Positions 37,501 through 46,661 of a stretch of DNA of 64,000 nt are shown in pieces (positions within the stretch are counted from its first letter, which is position 1; each line of letters starts with the position of its first letter). Source of the stretch: Candidatus Hydrogenedentota bacterium (GTDB lineage Bacteria > Hydrogenedentota > Hydrogenedentia > Hydrogenedentales > CAITNO01); assembly GCA_903893795.1 (NCBI GenBank), contig CAITNO010000085.1, forward strand, positions 1 to 64,000, written 5' to 3'. Below the pieces are notes generated by a model that saw nothing but the letters and a program-made list of their open reading frames with translations, was not told the DNA's origin and searched no databases. A program made the translations under genes and the position numbers.

Positions 37501-38304
37501 ATGGACACAACGAAGAAAATCTGGATGAAGCCCGTTATCATGATGGCGGCCGTGGCGATGCTCGCCGGACTGCTGGTCGCGACAGGCGTCGGTCGCGTGT
37601 ACGCACAGGCCCCGGCACCCGGTCCCGACAGCCAGCCCGGGCTTCAGGCCCCGCCCCCGCCTGAGAAGGCGTCCGACGCGAGCGCCCCGCCGCCCCCGCC
37701 ACCCCCCAGGGCAGAAGGGGACCGTCAGGGACCTCCCCCGCGCGACGGACAGGGCCCGCAGGGTGACCGTCAGGGACCGCCGCCGTGCAAGGGTCAGCGC
37801 GGCGAATGGGGACCGGCGCAGGACGGCCAGGGACACTGCGACGGCCAGGGACCGAAGGGTGGGCGTCCCGACGGGGCGCGCCGTGGAGAAGGCTTCCAGG
37901 ATGGCCCGGGCCACCGGGACGGCCCCGGACCGAATGGCAGACCGGGCATGCAGGGCCCGCCGCCGCGCCCCAAGTTTGAGGACATCGACACCAACCACGA
38001 CGGCATGATCTCCAAAGAGGAATTCGAGGCTTTCAAGCCGCCCCACCCGCTGATGGGACGCAACGGTGACCGTGAAGGACCGCCCAGGATGGACCGTGGC
38101 GGATTCCGCCAAGGACCGCCGCCTGCGGACCGCGATGGTGACCGCCAAGGCCCGCCGCCGAGGGGCCGGCATGGTGACCGTCAGGGTCCGCCCCAGATGG
38201 ATCGTGGTAGTGACCGCCAAGGCCCGCCGCCGCCGCCTGACGGCGACGATGACCGGCAGGGACCGCCCCCCAATGACCGTCCCGCGCCTCGCGAAGGTCG
38301 GTAG
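37501..38304 (+). CDS. Exported disordered Gly/Pro/Asp-rich protein with an EF-hand
   Basis: 267-residue exported protein. The ATG at 37501 has AAGGAG and gives a signal/anchor segment (PVIMMAAVAMLAGLLVATGVGRVYA). The rest is low-complexity: many GDRQGPPP-type repeats, mixed charges and very high Gly and Pro. In the middle is one good EF-hand loop, DTNHDGMISKEEFEAF. The fold outside it is probably disordered. The divergent position to the two-component system, and the similar composition of the kinase's periplasmic insert, suggest it is a target or a ligand-side partner of that system. Calcium or metal binding is likely from the EF-hand. A strong hairpin terminator follows. Confidence 0.7.
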   Translation: MDTTKKIWMKPVIMMAAVAMLAGLLVATGVGRVYAQAPAPGPDSQPGLQAPPPPEKASDASAPPPPPPPRAEGDRQGPPPRDGQGPQGDRQGPPPCKGQRGEWGPAQDGQGHCDGQGPKGGRPDGARRGEGFQDGPGHRDGPGPNGRPGMQGPPPRPKFEDIDTNHDGMISKEEFEAFKPPHPLMGRNGDREGPPRMDRGGFRQGPPPADRDGDRQGPPPRGRHGDRQGPPQMDRGSDRQGPPPPPDGDDDRQGPPPNDRPAPREGR

Positions 38305-38329
38305 TCTCACCCGCACCGACCCCTGACGC

Positions 38330-38359
38330 ACGGGGCGGTGGCTCAGGCCACCGCCCCGT
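38330..38359 (+). terminator. Hairpin terminator after the EF-hand protein gene
   Basis: Perfect 13-bp stem ACGGGGCGGTGGC / GCCACCGCCCCGT with loop TCAG, followed by a weak T-rich run (TGCTTTGTC). It begins 25 bp after the stop codon. Confidence 0.8.
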
Positions 38360-38435
38360 TGCTTTGTCTGGTCGTTCTCACCGGAAGCTGTGCTTCCTGC
38401 ACCTGATGGAAGACCGCCACACGGGGCGTTTCTGG

Positions 38436-38486
38436 AGATTATCCTTGCAAATCATCCACGACGTGGAAAATTTGCAAGGATAATCT
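38436..38486. repeat. 51-bp near-perfect palindrome
   Basis: Arms AGATTATCCTTGCAAAT (38436-38452) and ATTTGCAAGGATAATCT (38470-38486) match fully. The loop itself contains CCACG-A-CGTGG. In all, 23 of 25 possible pairs form. It lies between the terminator and the convergent acetyltransferase gene and is not followed by a T-tract on either strand. Confidence 0.85.
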
Positions 38487-38512
38487 TCCCCATTTCCCCT
38501 TAACCACCCCGC

Positions 38513-39772
38513 TCAGAAATGGTCTATCGGCCAGATGAAGGGTGTGCGTTTGGGGAACAGCGCCAAGGCAAATCGGCGGGCATCGCCCTTCAGGCGCGGT
38601 GTTTTTTGTGTCAGCACGTCTTCCGCATGGGTGTATCCGGTGACCAGGCGAACAAAGTCCTGCCCGTCCAGTGCGATGCGGTTCCTGCCCATACCCTTCT
38701 CGATCCGGAGTCCCGAGTTGTCCGAAATGACACGGCAGGCTGCATTCGATACCACCAGGGTACATTCCCCCGGCAGGCCATTCAGGCCTTTGCGCTGCAT
38801 TTGTTCCTTCCACTCGGGCAGCATGGCGTTCAGGCATGCCTCCAGGTCCGTCAACGCCATCATGCCTTCCCGGTTGGCAAAGTGCCGCGCCTGGTGGACG
38901 GAATCACACTCCTCCAGGTATCGGGCGAAGGGGTGATAAGGCGGCACGTGGAAGCGCACAGAACCCAGTCCCGCTTCGCGGGCCGTTATCGTGGCCGCAT
39001 GAAGCAGCGCAGCGCATGAGGTCCGGTCAGTGACGCCCAGTTCCTTGATGTGCAGTTCGGCGGCAGCCGTTTGCGGCATGAAGTAGGCGACAATCTTGCC
39101 GCGCCCGTCAAGCAGCGCCTGTGCGCTGGCCCAGTCGCACCAGTAGGGCGTTTTGGGCGCAGCGCTGATGAATTGGCTGCGGTAATGGGCGGCCGTGCGG
39201 ACGATGGAGCAGGACGCCCTGGCCTCATGCGCTTCGTGGATGCGCATCAGCGCGGAAATGTCGTCCTTTGTGACGGGCCGCACCCGGAAGGGCGGCACGA
39301 GCGTAGTGTCCACCGCCCGCAACTCAACGACCACGCTGTATTCGGGCAGCATGGTCACGTAGCCAAAACGGTGGTAGAGGTTGGGAATGCCGTAGAGCAG
39401 GGAAAAGGCAGCGCCGCTGTCGCGGGTGTAATCGAGCGCGTCGTTCATAAGCGCCCTGCACACGCCCTTGTTGCGCTGGGCGGGCGGTGTGGACACCCAG
39501 CCAACACCCACCGCCTTCAGCCGCGCGCGGCCGATGCGCAGTGTCAGCGGCAGCAGGCGCAGCGCGCCGACCATCTCGGCGTCGGCCAGGGCGATACGGG
39601 TATGCTCCCGCTTTACGCCCGCCCACACCGGTCCGGCGCTTTCGAGCCAACCGAGACTGTCCCAGTAATTGGGCAGTTGCGTTTTGGCCATGAGGTCATT
39701 GGCCGCGCGCAGTTCGCCTTCGCTCTGCACGCCGCGCACCACATACTCGGGGATTGGGTCTTTCCGTTTCAT
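38513..39772 (-). CDS. GNAT acetyltransferase, Eis-like with C-terminal SCP2-type domain
   Basis: 419-residue acetyltransferase. The start at 39772 (MKRKDPIPEYVVRGV) is chosen because the open frame upstream runs antisense through the oxidoreductase gene. The N-terminal GNAT half has VGWVSTPPAQRNKGVCRALMNDALDY, a (Q/R)xxGxxxxLM acetyl-CoA motif, and LYGIPNLYHRFGYV, typical of Eis-type proteins. A second GNAT-like region and a C-terminal sterol-carrier-like domain (NAMLPEWKEQ, then CRVISDNSGLRIEKG and LVTGYTHAEDVL) follow. The substrate, an amine or antibiotic-like molecule, is unknown. It lies 5 bp after the oxidoreductase gene. Confidence 0.75.
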   Translation of the reverse strand: MKRKDPIPEYVVRGVQSEGELRAANDLMAKTQLPNYWDSLGWLESAGPVWAGVKREHTRIALADAEMVGALRLLPLTLRIGRARLKAVGVGWVSTPPAQRNKGVCRALMNDALDYTRDSGAAFSLLYGIPNLYHRFGYVTMLPEYSVVVELRAVDTTLVPPFRVRPVTKDDISALMRIHEAHEARASCSIVRTAAHYRSQFISAAPKTPYWCDWASAQALLDGRGKIVAYFMPQTAAAELHIKELGVTDRTSCAALLHAATITAREAGLGSVRFHVPPYHPFARYLEECDSVHQARHFANREGMMALTDLEACLNAMLPEWKEQMQRKGLNGLPGECTLVVSNAACRVISDNSGLRIEKGMGRNRIALDGQDFVRLVTGYTHAEDVLTQKTPRLKGDARRFALALFPKRTPFIWPIDHF

Positions 39773-39777
39773 ACGCG

Positions 39778-40809
39778 TCACGCGATGTCCACAGGCTGTT
39801 TCGTGCGAATCGACTCCTCGATGGCGCAAATCACTTTGGTTACCATGAGCCCGTCGTATCCCGTGATCATGGGGGTGCGCCCCTCGCGGACGCAGTCCAC
39901 AAAATGGCGGATGCTGTCCGCGGCAAAGCCGCACTGGGCCCCGTAGATGGAGGGCATGACAAAGACATCGGGGTAGCTGCCTGTCGTGCCGGTGTATTTC
40001 TCCAGTGCGCGGTTGTGGCTCTGGTCCACATAGAGCGCGCCGTCGTCGCCGACGATCTCGCATTTCACGTCGACAATGTTGGGCATGCTGTTGGGCAGTA
40101 TCCAGGAATTCTCAATCACCGCCGTCGCGCCGGAGCGGAACTCCAGCATGGACTGGTAATAATCGGGCGTGTCGATGCCCCGTCCCTGGAGCAGTCCCTT
40201 TCGTGCAACGGCATACACGCGGGCCACATCGTCGCCGATGAGCCAGCGCACGGTGTCGATGGCGTGGCTGCCCACGAACCACAGCACGGTGGTTTTGCCC
40301 GCCCAGGGCAGCATTTCGGTGGGCACGAAGATGCGGTCGTTGAGCCGGTAGTACACATGGCGCGGCGCGCCGATCTCACCCTCGCGAATCGCCTCCCAGG
40401 CCTTGTAGAGCGGCGGGCTCCACCGGGCGTGAAAATCGACCATGAGCGCGACCCCGCTCTCCTCGGCCGCGGCCACGATGCGCTCGCATGCCTCCACAGT
40501 CATGGCCAGCGGCTTTTCCGCGAGAATGTGCTTGCCCGCCCGCGCGGCGGCCAGCAACACCTCGTCGTGGGCGAAATCGGGCGTGACCACGGCCACCGCG
40601 TCAATCTCCGGGTCCGCCAGCAGCGCGGCGGTGGATGCGTAGGCGCGGGCGCCAAACTTGTCCGCCATCGCCTGCGCCCGCCCGGCATCGACATCGGCCA
40701 CGCCGTGCAGTTCCGCCCCCGTCATACCAGCATAGGTCCGGGCATGCATAGCGCCCCAGCCAGCGCCCCAGCCGCCCGCGCCAATCAACCCCATTCTGAC
40801 CGTGTTCAT
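39778..40809 (-). CDS. Gfo/Idh/MocA family oxidoreductase
   Basis: 343-residue NAD(P)-dependent dehydrogenase. The N-terminal Rossmann motif is MGLIGAGGWGAGWG, with VADVDAGRAQAMADKF, then AVAVVTPDFAHDEVLLAAARAGKHILAEKPLA, containing the EKP signature. The C-terminal sheet domain includes WFVGSHAIDTVRWLIGDDVARVYA with the GxHxxD catalytic-type motif. Family members oxidise sugars or inositols; the substrate is unknown. It is divergent from the phosphohexomutase gene. Confidence 0.88.
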   Translation of the reverse strand: MNTVRMGLIGAGGWGAGWGAMHARTYAGMTGAELHGVADVDAGRAQAMADKFGARAYASTAALLADPEIDAVAVVTPDFAHDEVLLAAARAGKHILAEKPLAMTVEACERIVAAAEESGVALMVDFHARWSPPLYKAWEAIREGEIGAPRHVYYRLNDRIFVPTEMLPWAGKTTVLWFVGSHAIDTVRWLIGDDVARVYAVARKGLLQGRGIDTPDYYQSMLEFRSGATAVIENSWILPNSMPNIVDVKCEIVGDDGALYVDQSHNRALEKYTGTTGSYPDVFVMPSIYGAQCGFAADSIRHFVDCVREGRTPMITGYDGLMVTKVICAIEESIRTKQPVDIA

Positions 40810-40993
40810 CCCTCAACCGATCCTTTCCGGGTGGTTTCCGCATTCCGGCACCGCCGGAACGCGCCCTTGCCGCTGAAACAAGTTATACCCGATGGGCCAA
40901 TGCGCATTCACCCGGCCGGTTCGCATTCATCGGTGCCGGTCGCCTATTATTTCCCCCGGCAACCTTTTTATCCAACCTTTTCGGACAATCATC

Positions 40994-42496
40994 ATGAACG
41001 ACTTGAACCTTTCCATGTTTCGCGCCTACGACATCCGCACCGATGCGGCACCCCTGACGGACGCACTGGCGGTGCGCCTGGCATGCGCCGAGGCGGTGTA
41101 TTTCCGAGACACCCTGGGTGCGGCCGGAGTGCTGGTGGCGCATGACGCACGCAGCACGGGCCCCCGCTATCTCCAGCTTGCCGCGGACGAATATGCCCGC
41201 GCGGGACTCGATGTCACCGTGGTGCCGGGCGTGTGCTCCACATCGATGTTCTACTTCTCGGCCATGACCCGCCCCAGGCTGGCGGCGGTCATGTTCGGCG
41301 CTTCGCACAACCCGGCCAATGACACGGGCCAAAAGATCCTCGGGCCGGGAGTGCGGCCGATTGCGGAGCACATCGGCCCCGAGGGCGGGCTGGACCGCAT
41401 CAAGGAATTGTACATCGGGGGTGCATCGCTGCCCAAGGCACAGGGGCGCATCACGGCCTACGATCCCACGGAAGAGTATCTCGCCTACAGCATGAACCTG
41501 GCCGGCGTGGAAGAGGGTTCGCTGGCGGGGCTTTCCCTGCTTCAGGACTATCTCAACGGCGCGGCGGGCCGCGAGATGATGCTCGCCTTTGGCCGCGCCG
41601 GGGCCGACCTGACGCCGCTGCATTTCACGGCCGACGGCCGTTTCCCGCTGGGCGACCCCAATCCCGTGAAGGCGAAAGTCATTCGCGAAGGGTTGGAGAC
41701 ACTGGCGGCGGGCCGCTTCACGCTGGCCAACTTCTTCGACGGCGACGGCGATCGCATCGACTTCTACCGGGGCGACGGCACCTATCTGTCGTCCAGTTTT
41801 GCCTATGCCGCAATCCTGCCGGAGATCAAGAAGCATTTCCCCGGCGCGGGCATGGGCGTCTATGCCGATCTCAAAAGCAATCCGCTGGCGCTGATGGAAA
41901 TGGCGCGCTGCGGCGTGTCCGTGTCGGTCATCCGCAACGGCCACTCGCAGATCAAGAACGCCCTGTTCGAAAATGCAGCCCAGTTCGGCACGGTCGAGGA
42001 ATCGGCCCACTTCTACGAGGCGTTCACACACGGCGGGCAGCGCTTCTGCACGGAGAACACGCTGTACACCGCCCTGCTGGCGGCCCGCGCCTGGAAGGAA
42101 ACCCCGGAGCGCTTCGACCGCATGTTTGAACTGCAGGCGCGCACCGCGCGCGAGCGCGAATGGGGCTACAAATTCGCCGATGACGCACAGCGCAGCGCAG
42201 CGCTCGACGCCGTGCAGGCCCATTTCGAGGCGAAGGGCACGGCCACCCTGAGCCGCATGTCCAACGGTTACGACCTGGAGGCCACCATGATGCGCCGGGG
42301 GCTGCCCTTCAGCATCGAGGCGGACACGGCGACGGCGGCGGACTGGCTCCAAGTGTGCCAGCGCATTTCGCAAAGCGAGGACAGCCTGGCCCGCTGGGAA
42401 GTCGTCGCGGCCGAGGCGGATATCGCTGCCGAGGCCAAGCGCGACATCACCGCCATCGTGCAGCGTTTCGGCGCGGGCGAAGAGTACCAAGGATAA
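40994..42496 (+). CDS. Phosphohexomutase (phosphomannomutase/phosphoglucomutase)
   Basis: 500-residue alpha-D-phosphohexomutase that moves phosphate between C1 and C6 of hexoses. The start at MNDLNLSMFRAYDIRTD fits the family's FRAYDIRG-type opening; here the Gly is Thr. The phosphoserine loop is FGASHNPANDTGQKI, with Gly in place of the usual Thr before ASHNP. The metal loop is DGDGDR. The sugar-binding EESAHFYE and phosphate-binding RMSNGYDLE regions follow. It could feed the guanylyltransferase at 19458. No clear SD precedes the ATG. Confidence 0.85.
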   Translation: MNDLNLSMFRAYDIRTDAAPLTDALAVRLACAEAVYFRDTLGAAGVLVAHDARSTGPRYLQLAADEYARAGLDVTVVPGVCSTSMFYFSAMTRPRLAAVMFGASHNPANDTGQKILGPGVRPIAEHIGPEGGLDRIKELYIGGASLPKAQGRITAYDPTEEYLAYSMNLAGVEEGSLAGLSLLQDYLNGAAGREMMLAFGRAGADLTPLHFTADGRFPLGDPNPVKAKVIREGLETLAAGRFTLANFFDGDGDRIDFYRGDGTYLSSSFAYAAILPEIKKHFPGAGMGVYADLKSNPLALMEMARCGVSVSVIRNGHSQIKNALFENAAQFGTVEESAHFYEAFTHGGQRFCTENTLYTALLAARAWKETPERFDRMFELQARTAREREWGYKFADDAQRSAALDAVQAHFEAKGTATLSRMSNGYDLEATMMRRGLPFSIEADTATAADWLQVCQRISQSEDSLARWEVVAAEADIAAEAKRDITAIVQRFGAGEEYQG

Positions 42497-42600
42497 CGGA
42501 ATGTAGGTCAGGCGCCCTCGCCAGACGTCTTCCAGCACTGCCAACAGGACAACAGCCGAGGGCGGCTGTCCCACATGGCCGAACCACCGGAGAGACTCAC

Positions 42601-45600
42601 ATGACAGTTAACTCCTTCCTCAAGACGGTCCTCCTGCTGCTCCTTGTTTGTACTGCCGCCAACGTGGCCCCGGCCGCAAGCGACCTGGACGCCCAGTTTT
42701 CCTCACCGCCCGCGTCGGCGCGGCCCTGGGTGTACTGGTTTTGGATTGACGGGAACATCACCCGCGAGGGCATCACGGCAGACTTGGAGGCAATGGCGCG
42801 CGTCGGCATCGGCGGGGTGCTCATTATGGAGGTGGCGCAGGGCACCCCCACCGGTCCGATCGCGTTCGCCAGTCCTCAGTGGCGCGACCTGTTCAAGCAC
42901 GCCGTGGCCGAGGCGAGCCGCCTGGGCCTGGAAGTGAACATGAACAACGATGCGGGCTGGTGCGGCAGCGGCGGGCCCTGGAACACGCCCGAGCACGCCA
43001 TGCAAAAGGTGGTGTGGACCGAGACGGCCTTGGAAGGACCGCAGGCATTCTCCGGTGCCCTTGCCCAGCCGCAGGCGCTGGAGAATTACTACAAGGACAT
43101 CGCGGTGATGGCCTTCCCCACGCCGGACGCAGAAGTGGCGCACGGGGCCGGACAAAAGCCCACCATGACCACCAGTGCCACCGCACCGGGCGCGGACCCG
43201 GCCGTGCTGACCGACGGCAACCCGGCGACACAGTTCGTGCTGCCCAAGCCGACACCCGAGCATGCGCAGTGGATACAGGCTGAATATGCCGCGCCCATGG
43301 AACTGCGCACGGTCACACTGACGCTGGCACCCGACCAAGGGCATCTGCACACGCGCATACAGAATTCGGAGGACGGCCAAAAGTTCAACACGATCCGGGA
43401 ATTCGACTTTGCCCCGGACAGCCCATCGGTCAGCCTATCCGCCGCCGGGAGCAGATTCTGGCGTTTCGAGATCACCCATGTGGATTCACGCGCCGACACG
43501 CTGGTCCTCGGCGATTTGCGACTGGGGCCGGAGTTCCGCATTGAGAATGTGGACGGCAAGTCGGGCCGGGTATGGCAGTATGCCGGACTGCCGACGCGCG
43601 ATGCGGGCCTGCCCGCGCGGTGCGCCGTGGCCCGCGACAAGGTGGTTGACCTCTCCGGTAGAATGGACGCCTCCGGCGCGCTGCAGTGGGAGGTGCCGCC
43701 GGGACAGTGGACCGTGATTCGCTTCGGCCACACGACCACCGGCGCGAAGAACGCCCCCTCGCCCGCATCGGGCACGGGCCTGGAATGCGACAAGCTGAGC
43801 AAAGAGGCGGTGGAGGCGCATTTCAACGGGCTCATGAAGAAGCTCATCGACGACTGCGGGCCATTGGTGGGGAAAGACGGCGCGGGCCTGACGATGACGC
43901 ACATCGACAGTTGGGAGGTGGGCTCGCAGAACTGGACGCCCAGCTTCCGCGAGGACTTTCTCCAGCGGCGCGGCTACGACCCGCTGCCGATGCTGCCCAT
44001 TTTGACCGGCCGGGCGATCACAAACGCCGAAGTGTCCGAGCGCTTTCTGTGGGACATGCGCCTCACCATCGGCGATCTCGTGGCCGACAACTACGCGGGG
44101 CATCTGCGCGAGTTGAGCCACCGCAACGGCATCAAGCTGTCCATTGAGGCCTACGGCAACTGCGTCTTCGACAACCTGGTCTATGCGGGCCGCGCCGACA
44201 TGCCCATGAGCGAGTTCTGGATGGGCGGCAGCGCGATGCAGTTGGGCAAAACCATGTCCTCGGCGGCGCACACCTACGGCCACTCCATCGTCCCCGCGGA
44301 GAGTTTCACCGCGGCGGAGGAAAGCGGGCGCTGGAAACAGCACCCCTGGTCCATCAAGGCGCTGGGTGACCAGTCCTTCTGCGAGGGCGTGAACCGTTTT
44401 GTGTTTCACCGCTACGCCATGCAGCCCTGGCTCGACCGCGCGCCCGGCATGACCATGGGCCCCTGGGGCCTGCACTACGAGCGCACCGAGACCTGGTGGA
44501 ACATGAGCGGGCCCTGGCATGAATACCTGGCCCGATGCCAGTTCCTGCTCCAGCAGGGGCGCTTCGCGGCCGATGTGGCCTACTGCATCGGCGAGGGCGC
44601 GCCCAACGACGCGGTGCCCCGCGCCAACCTCACCCCGCCGCTGCCCGCGGGCTACGACTTCGATTCGGCCACCGAAGAAATCACGATGCAGATGGAGGTG
44701 CGCGACGGCCAACTGGTGCTGCCCTGCGGCATGCGCTACCGCGTGCTGGCGCTGCCCGCCAGCGACCGCATGACACCGGCCCTGCTGCGCAAGGTGAAGG
44801 CGCTGGTGGAGGCGGGTGCCACGGTGGTGGGCACGCCGCCGGACCGCTCGCCGAGCCTTTCCGGATATCCCGGCTGCGATGCCGAGGTCCGCGCGCTGGC
44901 CGCCGAACTGTGGAACACTGACCCGGACAAGAAGCATGTGCTGGCGAATGTGCCGCTTGAAAAAGCGTTTGTCGGCATGGGCCTGCGGCCCGATTTCGTC
45001 AGCAAGCCGCGGCTCCGCTACATCCACCGCATCATCGACGGGGCGGACGCCTACTTCGTCGCCAACCCGCAGCCCTTCGCCGTCGACACGGTGTGCGTAT
45101 TCCGCGTCACGGGCCTGCAGCCCGAAGTCTGGCATCCCGACACGGGCAGGACGGAGTTGGCCGCGGTGTATGAGGAGAAGAACGGCTGCACAAGCCTGCC
45201 GATTCGCCTGGACCCGAGCGCTTCGGTCTTCGTTGTGTTCCGCAACGCGCCAACCACAGAGGCCATCCGTTCCGCAGTGCGCGAAGGTACGGAGTTCCTG
45301 CCCGGCGCGGAACTCATGCCGAAGCTCACTGTGGAAAAGGCCGTGTACGGCGTGCAGGAAGACCCCGCACTGACCCGCGACGTGCGCGCCGAGCTGCAGC
45401 AGATGATTGATGACGGGACGCGCCAGGTCCGGGTCATCCACCTGGCGCAGACCGGCGACCCTGCCAACCTGCGGATAAAAACACTCGTGGTCGAATATAC
45501 AGTCGGGGACCGGCACATCACGGTCAGCGGTAGCGACAGCGACACGGTGGAACTGCCCGACTACGCGCCGAAGGTGGTCATTACGAACGCGCGTTACGGT

Positions 45601-46524
45601 GTGCTGGCCGACCCGGCGGCCACGCGCGACGTGCGCGAGAAGGCGCAGCATTTGGTGGAAACGGGCGTGTATGCGTTCCCGGTCACCCGCATGGCCGAAG
45701 GCGACGACCCGGCGCAGGGCGTGGTGAAGACGCTGGAAATGGAATACACCGTCGACGGCAAAGCCGCCACCGCCACGGGCACGGATTCGGATTCGATTAC
45801 ACTAGCCACGCCGCCGGTGGTCGAAAAGGATCCCGTAGGTCAAATGTGGTACGACGAAAAGGGCAGGCTTATGCTCGAGGCCTGGCAGTCGGGGGTGCAT
45901 ACATTCAAAACGGCCTCAGGCAAGATGCTGGGCTGCCATGTCGCGCAGCAGTCCGAGCCGTTTGCAATTACGGGACCCTGGGATGTTGCCTTCCAACCCG
46001 GCATGGACGCCCCCGCAAAGACCACCTTTGACCGGCTCATCTCCTGGAGCGACAGCGGCGACGAGGCCATAAAGCACTTCTCCGGGTCCGCCACCTACAC
46101 AAAAACCTTTACGCTGCCCGAAAGTCTGCCCGACGCGGAGGCGCGCCTCTATCTCGATCTCGGTGACGTGCAGATCATGGCCCGCGTGAAACTCAACGGC
46201 AAAGATCTCGGCATCCTCTGGAAGCCGCCCTTCCGTGTGGACATCACGGACTCAGCAAAACTCGGCGACAACCTCCTGGTGGTCGAAGTGGTCAACCTGT
46301 GGGTCAACCGGCTCATCGGCGACGAGCAGTTGCCCGAAGACAGCGAACGCAACGCGGACGGGTCCCTCAAGACCTGGCCCCAGTGGCTCCTCGACGGCAA
46401 ACCCAGCCCGGCTGGCCGCCACAGCTTCACCACGTGGCGTCTCTGGAAGAAGGACTCGCCGCTGGTGCCCTCCGGGCTTTTGGGGCCGGTGAGGATTGTC
46501 GCCTCGCAGCGGGTGGAGGTGTAA
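42601..46524 (+). CDS. Secreted GH106-like alpha-L-rhamnosidase
   Basis: 1307-residue exported glycoside hydrolase with signal VNSFLKTVLLLLLVCTAANVAPAA and GGAGAG before the ATG. The N-terminus (SARPWVYWFWIDGNITREGITADLEAMARVGIGGVLIM), the central MTHIDSWEVGSQNWTPSFREDFLQRRGYDPLPMLPILTG and the C-terminal jelly-roll (ARVKLNGKDLGILWKPPFRVDIT) are GH106 hallmarks. Family enzymes remove rhamnose from pectin-like or glycosylated substrates. Between the core and the C-terminal module, residues ~906-1078 hold two related ~85-residue units starting VYGVQEDPALTRDVRAELQQ and RYGVLADPAATRDVREKAQH, probably a DUF3395-type duplication. The length is normal for the family with this insert. Confidence 0.85.
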   Translation: MTVNSFLKTVLLLLLVCTAANVAPAASDLDAQFSSPPASARPWVYWFWIDGNITREGITADLEAMARVGIGGVLIMEVAQGTPTGPIAFASPQWRDLFKHAVAEASRLGLEVNMNNDAGWCGSGGPWNTPEHAMQKVVWTETALEGPQAFSGALAQPQALENYYKDIAVMAFPTPDAEVAHGAGQKPTMTTSATAPGADPAVLTDGNPATQFVLPKPTPEHAQWIQAEYAAPMELRTVTLTLAPDQGHLHTRIQNSEDGQKFNTIREFDFAPDSPSVSLSAAGSRFWRFEITHVDSRADTLVLGDLRLGPEFRIENVDGKSGRVWQYAGLPTRDAGLPARCAVARDKVVDLSGRMDASGALQWEVPPGQWTVIRFGHTTTGAKNAPSPASGTGLECDKLSKEAVEAHFNGLMKKLIDDCGPLVGKDGAGLTMTHIDSWEVGSQNWTPSFREDFLQRRGYDPLPMLPILTGRAITNAEVSERFLWDMRLTIGDLVADNYAGHLRELSHRNGIKLSIEAYGNCVFDNLVYAGRADMPMSEFWMGGSAMQLGKTMSSAAHTYGHSIVPAESFTAAEESGRWKQHPWSIKALGDQSFCEGVNRFVFHRYAMQPWLDRAPGMTMGPWGLHYERTETWWNMSGPWHEYLARCQFLLQQGRFAADVAYCIGEGAPNDAVPRANLTPPLPAGYDFDSATEEITMQMEVRDGQLVLPCGMRYRVLALPASDRMTPALLRKVKALVEAGATVVGTPPDRSPSLSGYPGCDAEVRALAAELWNTDPDKKHVLANVPLEKAFVGMGLRPDFVSKPRLRYIHRIIDGADAYFVANPQPFAVDTVCVFRVTGLQPEVWHPDTGRTELAAVYEEKNGCTSLPIRLDPSASVFVVFRNAPTTEAIRSAVREGTEFLPGAELMPKLTVEKAVYGVQEDPALTRDVRAELQQMIDDGTRQVRVIHLAQTGDPANLRIKTLVVEYTVGDRHITVSGSDSDTVELPDYAPKVVITNARYGVLADPAATRDVREKAQHLVETGVYAFPVTRMAEGDDPAQGVVKTLEMEYTVDGKAATATGTDSDSITLATPPVVEKDPVGQMWYDEKGRLMLEAWQSGVHTFKTASGKMLGCHVAQQSEPFAITGPWDVAFQPGMDAPAKTTFDRLISWSDSGDEAIKHFSGSATYTKTFTLPESLPDAEARLYLDLGDVQIMARVKLNGKDLGILWKPPFRVDITDSAKLGDNLLVVEVVNLWVNRLIGDEQLPEDSERNADGSLKTWPQWLLDGKPSPAGRHSFTTWRLWKKDSPLVPSGLLGPVRIVASQRVEV

Positions 46525-46661
46525 TGAAGACAAATGTTCTTTCGGCGCCTACACATCCTCTCGAATTCTGCCCTGAAGAGGTCGTACAATACATTTAGGT
46601 GATCGCGCGGTGTTCAGGGAAGACTAAACCGTCGAGGAAGGTCCACAAAGGGGCAAACAAC

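Noticed and set aside
39773..40063. N-terminal extension of the GNAT protein
   Set aside because: Arg/His-rich translation antisense in frame to the oxidoreductase gene; no domain is seen.
42355..42600. N-terminal extension of the rhamnosidase
   Set aside because: It overlaps the mutase gene's 3' end; the signal peptide and ribosome-binding site fix the start at 42601.
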